Source: Firmicutes bacterium CAG:449 (GTDB lineage Bacteria > Bacillota_I > Bacilli_A > RFN20 > CAG-449). Taken from it: a stretch of DNA of 64,000 bases. The stretch is taken from NCBI GenBank assembly GCA_000432895.1, contig FR889447.1:20419-84418 (forward strand), written 5' to 3'. The translations under genes and the position numbers were made by a program. Shown piece by piece: positions 51,736 through 58,389 of the stretch. The notes below the pieces were generated by a model. The model searched no databases, was not told where the DNA came from, and was given only the letters and a program-made list of their open reading frames with translations. Every line of letters begins with the position of its first letter. The first letter of the stretch is position 1.

Positions 51736-54351
51736 TTAATTTCCTTTATAAGCTTTTCTTAAAATTTCTTTCATGTCTTCAACAAGAGGAACACGTGGGT
51801 TAGCTGGTGAACATTGATCTTCATAAGCAAGAACAGCGATTTCATCAATCTTACTATTCCAATCTTCTTCAGAAATACCCATTGCTTGGAAGTTAGGATC
51901 AAGATTAATTTCTTTCATTAAATCGTAAATTGCTTTGACTAATGAATTAACACCTTCTTCAGGAGTTGAAGCTTTTAATCCTAATAATTTAGAGATGTCT
52001 TGATATTTTTTATCTGCACAATAATGGTTGTATTTTGGCCATACAGATAATTTTGTTGGGACTTGACCATTATATTTAATAACGTGTGGTAATAAAACAG
52101 CACATGCATATCCGTGAACAGCATGGAATTCTGCGCCAACTTTATGAGCGAGTGAGTGAGTCATACCAAGGAATGCATTAGCAAATGCCATACCTGCGAT
52201 TGTTGCAGCATTATGCATTTTTTCACGAGCTTCTAAATCATCTTTACCATATTTAACTGCACGAGGTAAATATTCAAAGACCATCTTAATTGCTTGTAAA
52301 GCAAGACCATCTGTATAATCACTTGCTAAAACTGAAACATAAGCTTCAATAGCGTGAGTTAAAACATCCATACCAGTCATTGCTGTTGATCTTGCTGGTA
52401 AGTTTGTTGTAAATTCAGCATCGACAATAGCAATTGTTGGAGTTAATGAGTAGTCTGTTAAAGGATATTTTTTGTTATTTGCTTTGTCTGAAATAACAGC
52501 GAATGGAGTTACTTCACTACCTGTACCAGAAGTTGTAGGAATACAAATGAGTTTTGATTTCTTTCCTAATTCAGGATATTTAAATGCTCTTTTACGAATA
52601 TCCATGAATTTTTGTTTTAAGTCATCAAAGTTAACTTCTGGATGTTCATAGAATAACCACATACCTTTAGCAGCATCCATTGGTGAACCACCACCAAGAG
52701 CAATAATTGTATCAGGTTTAAATGCGTTCATTAAACGAACACCACGTTTTACTGTTTCAATATCTGGATCTGGTTCTACATCACAGAATAATTGAACTTG
52801 AACAGGATTTCTTCTTAAATTTAATTGTTCAGTAATTTTGTTAACAAAGCCAAAATCAACCATTGATCTATCTGTAACAATAAAGACTTTATTTACATCT
52901 CTACATGCTTGTAAATATTGAATTGAATTTCTTTCGAAATAAATTTTTCTTGGTACTTTGAACCATTGCATAGTATTTCTTCTTTTACCTACTTTCTTGA
53001 CATTTAATAAGTTAACTGCACTGACGTTTCCACCAATAGAGTTACGTCCATAGCTACCACAACCTAAAGTTAATGATGGTAAGAATGAGTTGTAAACATT
53101 ACCGATTCCACCGAATGTTGAAGGTGAATTCCAAATAATACGCATAGCTTTAACTCTTTCGCCAAAGTCATCAGCCATTTTTTGTTCTTTACAATGAATT
53201 GCAGCACTATGACCTAAACCATTAAAGCAAACCATTTCTTCAGCAAATTTGAAACCTTCTTCTTCGTTCTTTGATTTTAATATAGCAAGTACTGGTGAAA
53301 GTTTTTCTCTTGTTAATGGTTCTTTTGGTCCAACAAAACTACATTCTGCAGCAAGAATAGCAGTATCTTCAGGTACTTCGAAACCAGCTTGTTCGGCAAT
53401 CCAGTGTGCTGATTTACCAACAACATTTGGATTTAATTTAGCTTGTTCAACACCTTCTTCGTTTGTTGCATAACCAAACATAAATTTAGATAATTTAATT
53501 TTTTCTTCTTTATTAACAAAGTATGTTTTGAATCTAACAAATAATTTTTTAGCTTCTTGATAAATTTCTTGATCGATAATTGCTGCTTGTTCACTAGCAC
53601 AAATCATACCATTATCAAATGATTTTGATAAGACGATATCATTGACTGCTTGTTCAACATCAGCAGATTTATTAATATATGAAGGAACATTACCTGCACC
53701 AACACCCATAGCTGGTTTTCCACAACTATAAGCTGCTTTAACCATTGCGTTACCACCAGTAGCTAAAATTGTAGCGACACCTGTGTGATTCATTAAAGCG
53801 GTTGTAGCATCCATTGATGGATGTTCGATCCATTGAATACAATTCTTTGGAGCACCTGCTTTAACTGCAGCTTCATACATTACTTGAGCAGCTGCTTTAG
53901 ATGATTGTTGAGCATTTGGATGGAATGCAAAGATAATTGGATTTCTTGTTTTTAAACAAATTAAAGATTTAAAGATAACTGTAGAAGTTGGGTTAGTAAC
54001 TGGAGTAATACCAGCAACAACACCAATTGGATCAGCAATTTCAGTAATTCCTGTAACAGGATCACTAGAAATAACACCAACAGTTTTTAAATGTCTCATG
54101 TTATTTACAACGTATTCACATGCAAATAAGTTTTTAGTTGCTTTATCTTCAAAGACACCTCTTTTAGTTTCATCTATAGCAATTTTTGCTAATGAACCAT
54201 GGTGATCAAGTCCAGCAACAGAACATTTTGCAACGATGTAGTCAACTTGTTCTTGATCAAGCTTTAAAAATTCGTCTAAAGCTTTTTGAGCATTTTTTAC
54301 AAGTCCATCGACTTCTTCGAATGCGTTAATGTTTACGATTTTTTCACTCAT
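51736..54351 (-). CDS. adhE: Bifunctional acetaldehyde-CoA/alcohol dehydrogenase
   Basis: An 871-residue fusion enzyme converting acetyl-CoA to acetaldehyde and then ethanol with two NADH. The N-terminal aldehyde dehydrogenase has PTSTVIFKSL, ATGGNAMVKAAYS and catalytic Cys251 (NGMICASEQ). The C-terminal iron alcohol dehydrogenase starts near 450-460 and has GGGSPMDAAKGMW, GTGSEVTPF, MDVLTHAIEAYVS and the iron-binding FLGMTHSLAHKVG. It overlaps rex by 4 bp. It is the main electron sink predicted from this window. Confidence 0.97.
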   Translation of the reverse strand: MSEKIVNINAFEEVDGLVKNAQKALDEFLKLDQEQVDYIVAKCSVAGLDHHGSLAKIAIDETKRGVFEDKATKNLFACEYVVNNMRHLKTVGVISSDPVTGITEIADPIGVVAGITPVTNPTSTVIFKSLICLKTRNPIIFAFHPNAQQSSKAAAQVMYEAAVKAGAPKNCIQWIEHPSMDATTALMNHTGVATILATGGNAMVKAAYSCGKPAMGVGAGNVPSYINKSADVEQAVNDIVLSKSFDNGMICASEQAAIIDQEIYQEAKKLFVRFKTYFVNKEEKIKLSKFMFGYATNEEGVEQAKLNPNVVGKSAHWIAEQAGFEVPEDTAILAAECSFVGPKEPLTREKLSPVLAILKSKNEEEGFKFAEEMVCFNGLGHSAAIHCKEQKMADDFGERVKAMRIIWNSPSTFGGIGNVYNSFLPSLTLGCGSYGRNSIGGNVSAVNLLNVKKVGKRRNTMQWFKVPRKIYFERNSIQYLQACRDVNKVFIVTDRSMVDFGFVNKITEQLNLRRNPVQVQLFCDVEPDPDIETVKRGVRLMNAFKPDTIIALGGGSPMDAAKGMWLFYEHPEVNFDDLKQKFMDIRKRAFKYPELGKKSKLICIPTTSGTGSEVTPFAVISDKANNKKYPLTDYSLTPTIAIVDAEFTTNLPARSTAMTGMDVLTHAIEAYVSVLASDYTDGLALQAIKMVFEYLPRAVKYGKDDLEAREKMHNAATIAGMAFANAFLGMTHSLAHKVGAEFHAVHGYACAVLLPHVIKYNGQVPTKLSVWPKYNHYCADKKYQDISKLLGLKASTPEEGVNSLVKAIYDLMKEINLDPNFQAMGISEEDWNSKIDEIAVLAYEDQCSPANPRVPLVEDMKEILRKAYKGN

Positions 54352-54998
54352 ATTTTTTCCTCCTGAAGTTTATTTTTTAGTTTATGAGAGATTACAGCAA
54401 GGGATGATGCTAAGTTTACATTTTCAATAACAATATCTTCATTAACATTTAAGTTAATTGGCGCAAAATTCCAAATTGCTTGAATTCCCGCATCAACAAG
54501 AAGATCTGCTACATATTGAGCTGCGCTTGATGGGGTGGTGATGATAGCAATTTTAACATTTAATCTACCAACTAAATTTTTAAGTTTAGACATTGCAAAG
54601 ATTGGCTTACCATTAATTTTTGTATCAATCTTTTGCGGATTAATATCAAATCCTGCAAGAATATTTAAACCAAATTCTTTAAATCCTTCATATTTCATGA
54701 AAGCTTCACCAATACTTCCAACACCAACAATAATGGCATCATCAGTATTTTTATATCCTAAGAATTGCTCAATATCATCAATTAGAACATTTATATCCCT
54801 TCCAAGATTTGGTTTTCCTTTCGTGGAAGTGATAGCTTGTAAATCTTTTTTTACTTGTTCTTCTGAAAATTTTAATGCTCTTGCAATTAATGGAGATGTG
54901 ATATTAACTACTCCTGCATTTCGCATTGAAATTAAATATTTCAAGTAAATTGGATAACGTTGAATTTGCTTGATTGAATAGTTTGGTACTTTATCCAC
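54348..54998 (-). CDS. rex: Redox-sensing transcriptional repressor Rex
   Basis: A 216-residue repressor that reads the NADH/NAD ratio. The N-terminal winged helix includes KYLISMRNAGVVNITS and QVKKDLQ. The Rossmann domain has VGVGSIGEAF (91-100) and GFDINPQKI, and the C-terminus a swapped helix. Start is GTG 54998 with SD GGAGAG; no ATG precedes it. As first gene of the adhE-hydrogenase operon it should autoregulate and derepress ethanol and H2 formation when NADH is high. No consensus Rex box is clearly seen, only a 13-bp palindrome over the -35. Confidence 0.93.
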   Translation of the reverse strand: MDKVPNYSIKQIQRYPIYLKYLISMRNAGVVNITSPLIARALKFSEEQVKKDLQAITSTKGKPNLGRDINVLIDDIEQFLGYKNTDDAIIVGVGSIGEAFMKYEGFKEFGLNILAGFDINPQKIDTKINGKPIFAMSKLKNLVGRLNVKIAIITTPSSAAQYVADLLVDAGIQAIWNFAPINLNVNEDIVIENVNLASSLAVISHKLKNKLQEEKI

Positions 54999-55010
54999 TT
55001 AGCTCTCCTT

Positions 55011-55028
55011 TCGGTATTTTTTTACCGA
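55011..55028 (-). other. Hairpin in the rex 5' untranslated region
   Basis: TCGGTA (55011-55016) and TACCGA (55023-55028) form a 6-bp stem immediately upstream of the rex SD on the minus strand. It could modulate translation or RNA stability. It is short and without a T-run, so not a terminator. Confidence 0.4.
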
Positions 55029-55032
55029 GTAC

Positions 55033-55065
55033 ATTTTATCTTTAAATGTAATTTATTGTCAATAA
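55033..55065 (-). promoter_or_regulatory. Promoter of the rex-adhE-hydrogenase operon
   Basis: On the minus strand TTGACA (55057-55062), an 18-bp spacer and TAAAAT (55033-55038). The -35 lies in the 13-bp palindrome TTATTGTCAATAA (55053-55065), a candidate operator for Rex or another repressor. Confidence 0.6.
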
Positions 55066-55105
55066 AAGTATAACAAATTTTATATGTTGTAGGCAATATA
55101 TAAAA

Positions 55106-55119
55106 TGTAAGCGATTTCA
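55106..55119 (-). promoter_or_regulatory. cre site upstream of the rex promoter
   Basis: TGTAAGCGATTTCA fits the cre consensus TGWAANCGNTNWCA fully. It lies 44 bp upstream of the -35 box, where CcpA activates rather than represses in genes such as ackA. No other gene starts nearby. Confidence 0.7.
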
Positions 55120-55144
55120 TTAGACGTTAGTATTTTTTTATAAA

Positions 55145-55184
55145 CAAAAAAGACTATGAATTTCTAAATATCATAGTCTATTTT
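55145..55184 (-). terminator. Terminator of the feo operon
   Basis: AGACTATGA (55151-55159) and TCATAGTCT (55171-55179) form a perfect 9-bp stem with an 11-nt loop. On the minus strand a T-run follows. Confidence 0.85.
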
Positions 55185-55190
55185 TGTCTT

Positions 55191-55367
55191 TTACTTATTG
55201 TATTTTTTGTGGTATGCTCTTACTAAATTGTTACCTTTTTTAGTATGACTACAGCAAGCACAATCGCCAGTTGGTAAATGTTTCACTTTTCTATAAATAT
55301 AACGACCAATAATAAATGCTAGAAATAGGAGGGTTAAAATAATAACAATTATTTCTATTGGTTGCAT
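55191..55367 (-). CDS. FeoB-associated Cys-rich membrane protein
   Basis: A 58-residue protein missed by simple length cut-offs. It has one N-terminal hydrophobic segment (IEIIVIILTLLFLAFIIG) and a basic stretch. A cysteine cluster follows (GDCACCSHTKKG), with a short basic tail. This is the pattern of the FeoB-associated Cys-rich proteins found behind feoB in Firmicutes. ATG 55367 lies 4 bp after the feoB stop, so it is in the feo operon and probably works at the FeoB pore. Confidence 0.85.
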   Translation of the reverse strand: MQPIEIIVIILTLLFLAFIIGRYIYRKVKHLPTGDCACCSHTKKGNNLVRAYHKKYNK

Positions 55368-55371
55368 ATAT

Positions 55372-57624
55372 TTATTCTACAACTAATGGATGTTTTTTAT
55401 TGTAAAAGTGAATACCAACGATAACTAATGCGATAACTGCAGCAAAGATAAATACTGTCCACCACCATGAACCGATTACATAAATCATGCTAGAAACAAT
55501 ATATGATGTTCCAAGCCAAAATAAGATTGTTGTTAAGAATTTCTTTTTAGGTAATTCAGCTTTTGCTGTTGCACACGCTGCAAAGCAAGGAATAGTGGTC
55601 ATATTGAATGCAATGAAAGAAATTAAAGCTGGAATTGTAATGCCAGTTCCTTGAATCATTGCAACTGCTGCTGCAACATCTCCACCATCGACTTCAACAT
55701 CAATAGAAGCACCGATAATACAAGCTGCAAGAGCACCGAATGTAGCAATAACATTTTCTTTGGCAATAAGACCTGTTAATGCTGCAACAACGAATACCCA
55801 ACCAAATGTTTTTAATTGTGAACCAAAGCCAAGTGGTGTGAATAATGGTTGCAAGAATTTTCCTATACCGGCAAGTATAGATTGATCTATTTGTTCATCT
55901 TCAAGGAAATTAAATGTCCATGTGAAGTGAGATAGAACCCAAATTAAGATTGTGGAAGCAAGAATAATTGTAAATGCTTTCTTAATAAAGTGTTTTGTTT
56001 TGTCCCATAGGTGAATCATTAATGATTTAAATTGAGGTGCATGGTAACTTGGAAGTTCCATAATAAATGGTGGGACATCTCCACGCATTGTTGTATTTCT
56101 CATTAAGATAATAGTAACAATTGCTGTTACCATACCAAGTAAGTACATTGAATATGTAATTAAGTCAGCATTTCCTACATTGAAGAATTCAACAATACCA
56201 CCAGCAATAGCGGTTAATATTGGTAATTTTGCTCCACATGAGAAGAAAGGAATAACTCTAATAGTAGCTGTTCTTTCATTATCATCAGCAAGAGTTCGAG
56301 TATTAATCATAGCAGGGACTGAACATCCAAAGCCCATAATCATTGGCATAAATGCTCGACCTGATAAACCAAATTTTCTAAAGATACGATCAAGAATAAA
56401 AGCAACACGAGCCATATATCCAGAATCTTCAAGAATTGAGAAGAATAAGAATAAAACTAATATTTGAGGTAAGAATCCTAAGACAGCAAATAATCCACCT
56501 AAAACACCATCACAAATAAAACCAGTGACCCAAACAGCGTTACCTTCACTAGGTAACCAACCTCTTACTACATCAGTAAACCATCCTGTAATAGAATTTA
56601 AAAGGTTAGCTAAGATTACTCCAGGTGAATTGATTCCAGCATCAGTGTAAAATAATCCTTCGAATACTGTGCCACTAAAGCATGGCTCAACATCTGAGAA
56701 AAGTCCACCTAAGAAGAATAAATTTTCTGAGAATGTTAAATGGAATATAATAAATAAGATTAATAAGAAGATAGGAATACCAGCCCATTTATTAGTTAAT
56801 ACTTTATCAATTTTGTCTGATTTAGTTAAAACTTCTTTTTCTTTTGTTTTAGTTAAAACTGATGAGAAATTTTTTGAAATATATTTATATCTTTCATCAG
56901 CAACAATTGCTTCAAAATCTTTTCCAAAAGTATCATCAGAGAATGTATTTTTAAATTCTTCAACCATTGGTAATAAATCTTGGTGTGCTTTTGTTTCTAA
57001 TTCATCGAGTTCTACAAGTTTTACTGCATGAAAAAGTGAATTTTCGATATGTTGTCCTTTAAAAGCAATTTTAACATCGTTGATTAAATGAGCTAATTTG
57101 CTATCTTTTAAGACAGTTGTACCTTCTCTATAACCATGCTTAGAAGCAAGATAAGCAACTTCCATTAATTTATTAATACCTTCTTCTTTTAAAGCGGATA
57201 TTTCTACAACTGGAAGGCCAATTCTTTTTTCTAATTCTTTAGCGTTAATTGCTTCGCCTCTATTTTTTACTTCATCCATCATGTTTAATGCGATAACCAT
57301 AGGGACATCAATTTCCATTAATTGAGTAGTTAAATAAAGATTTCTTTCAAGGTTAGTTGCATCAACGATATTGATAATACAATTTGGTTTTTCATCAAGA
57401 ATAAAGTTTCTTGAAATTACTTCTTCAGGAGTATATGGTGATAAAGAATAAATACCAGGTAAATCAACAATGCTAATATGTTCTTCTAATTTTTTGTATG
57501 TACCTTCTCTTTTATCAACTGTAACTCCAGGCCAGTTACCAACATGAGCTGTTGAACCTGTTAAAGCGTTAAATAATGTGGTTTTACCACAGTTAGGATT
57601 ACCTGCAAGTGCAAACTTTTTCAT
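55372..57624 (-). CDS. feoB: Ferrous iron transport protein FeoB
   Basis: A 750-residue ferrous-iron transporter. The start is ATG 57624 because AGGAGG lies just upstream; an in-frame TTG 18 bp earlier would put the SD inside the gene. The cytoplasmic G domain starts at once: GNPNCGKTTLFN (8-19), DLPGIYSLSPYTPEE and NMMDE. A helical spacer, then the membrane part with two Gate domains follows, containing GFGCSVPAM and TTIPCFAACATA, where Cys are typical of the pore. It supplies Fe(II) for the many iron-sulfur proteins of this organism. Confidence 0.97.
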   Translation of the reverse strand: MKKFALAGNPNCGKTTLFNALTGSTAHVGNWPGVTVDKREGTYKKLEEHISIVDLPGIYSLSPYTPEEVISRNFILDEKPNCIINIVDATNLERNLYLTTQLMEIDVPMVIALNMMDEVKNRGEAINAKELEKRIGLPVVEISALKEEGINKLMEVAYLASKHGYREGTTVLKDSKLAHLINDVKIAFKGQHIENSLFHAVKLVELDELETKAHQDLLPMVEEFKNTFSDDTFGKDFEAIVADERYKYISKNFSSVLTKTKEKEVLTKSDKIDKVLTNKWAGIPIFLLILFIIFHLTFSENLFFLGGLFSDVEPCFSGTVFEGLFYTDAGINSPGVILANLLNSITGWFTDVVRGWLPSEGNAVWVTGFICDGVLGGLFAVLGFLPQILVLFLFFSILEDSGYMARVAFILDRIFRKFGLSGRAFMPMIMGFGCSVPAMINTRTLADDNERTATIRVIPFFSCGAKLPILTAIAGGIVEFFNVGNADLITYSMYLLGMVTAIVTIILMRNTTMRGDVPPFIMELPSYHAPQFKSLMIHLWDKTKHFIKKAFTIILASTILIWVLSHFTWTFNFLEDEQIDQSILAGIGKFLQPLFTPLGFGSQLKTFGWVFVVAALTGLIAKENVIATFGALAACIIGASIDVEVDGGDVAAAVAMIQGTGITIPALISFIAFNMTTIPCFAACATAKAELPKKKFLTTILFWLGTSYIVSSMIYVIGSWWWTVFIFAAVIALVIVGIHFYNKKHPLVVE

Positions 57625-57625
57625 C

Positions 57626-57862
57626 TTAATCCTCCTTAACAAGCATTGTAACTAACTCTGCTTCTGTCTTTCTAAGTGTTAATTCGTATCCACGAATAGT
57701 AACTTCAATTGGATCACCTAGAGGAGCTTTTTTTCTTAAAATAACATCAGCGCCAGGAGTGACACCCATATCGAATAATCTTCTACGGACTCTTCCTTCC
57801 CCAATAACACTTTTAATTGTTCCTTTTTCTCCAACTAGAAATTCATTTAGTTTTTTCTCCAT
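57626..57862 (-). CDS. feoA: FeoA-domain protein, copy 2
   Basis: A 78-residue SH3-like FeoA domain: LNEFLVGEKGTIKSV, RRRLFDMGVTPGADVIL, GDPIEVTIRGYELTLRKTEA. The ATG at 57862 follows GAAGGAA. It ends 1 bp before the feoB start. FeoA proteins stimulate FeoB activity. The longer frame to 57916 lacks an SD at its start. Confidence 0.95.
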   Translation of the reverse strand: MEKKLNEFLVGEKGTIKSVIGEGRVRRRLFDMGVTPGADVILRKKAPLGDPIEVTIRGYELTLRKTEAELVTMLVKED

Positions 57863-57878
57863 AAAATTCCTTCTTTCT

Positions 57879-58091
57879 TTATGCAACAAGTATTTTTGTT
57901 GACAAATTACTATCAAGAGCTAAACGTCCATCTTTAACAATGCAAATGACATTTCCTCCTGATTTGGATAAGACTTTAATTGTGGAATTAATAGTAATTC
58001 CTAAACTTTCAAGATGCTTTTTAGTTTTTTCATCTGCAAGAATTTTAACAACTTTTAAGTCTTGATCTAATGGTGCTAAAACGATTGGCAT
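57879..58091 (-). CDS. feoA: FeoA-domain protein, copy 1
   Basis: A 70-residue FeoA-like domain (MPIVLAPLDQDLKVVKI, HLESLGITINSTIKVL, NVICIVKDGRLALD). It is more divergent than copy 2 and is the first gene of the feo operon, 88 bp downstream of a TATAAT that lies in paired palindromes. Two FeoA proteins before FeoB are common in Firmicutes. Confidence 0.9.
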   Translation of the reverse strand: MPIVLAPLDQDLKVVKILADEKTKKHLESLGITINSTIKVLSKSGGNVICIVKDGRLALDSNLSTKILVA

Positions 58092-58112
58092 AATAATTTC
58101 CTTTCAACACAT

Positions 58113-58151
58113 AGTTAGCTTTATCTAACTTTAAGTTAATTATAACTAACT
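58113..58151. promoter_or_regulatory. Paired 18-bp operator palindromes at the feo promoter
   Basis: AGTTAG-CTTTAT-CTAACT (58113-58130) and AGTTAA-TTATAA-CTAACT (58134-58151) stand exactly 21 bp apart, two helical turns. The feo -10 (TATAAT on the minus strand, 58139-58144) lies inside the second, with a -35 TTGAAT at 58163-58168 (18-bp spacing). A repressor here would block transcription. The TTAG/CTAA half-sites resemble DtxR/IdeR-type operators and not a Fur box. Confidence 0.75.
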
Positions 58152-58389
58152 GTTTTAAGATAATTCAATACTTTTCAATTATTTTTAATAAATAATAAAT
58201 GTGAATAAATAATACATTTTATATAGTTATTAATATAAAATAAGTGATTATTTATGTAAAAAATTAATTGAATATATAATAAATATATAAAAAAATAATA
58301 TCAGTATTGAAAATATTAATTTTTTAAAAATTTTATTATCACATTTTTTTTCTTGAATATATAATATTGATAAATATTCGAGGATTTTT
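58152..58389. other. AT-rich intergenic stretch before the large lipoproteins
   Basis: The 240 bp beyond the feo promoter hold no gene. A TATAAT at 58360-58365, about 25 bp before the next ATG, is a likely -10 for the downstream lipoprotein gene. I see no clear -35. Confidence 0.5.

Noticed and set aside
53249..53473. Plus-strand frame inside adhE
   Set aside because: It is the reverse of the aldehyde dehydrogenase domain, with no support of its own.
55053..55065. Canonical Rex box TTGTTAA-N4-TTAACAA
   Set aside because: Only a 13-bp palindrome TTATTGTCAATAA is present; it lacks the full spacing, so it is called just a candidate operator.
56180..57031. Two plus-strand frames within feoB
   Set aside because: They are antisense shadows of a well-conserved membrane and linker region.
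58113..58151. Fur box or PerR box at feo
   Set aside because: The 19-bp Fur consensus and TTATAAT-N-ATTATAA are absent; half-sites AGTTAG/CTAACT fit another type.
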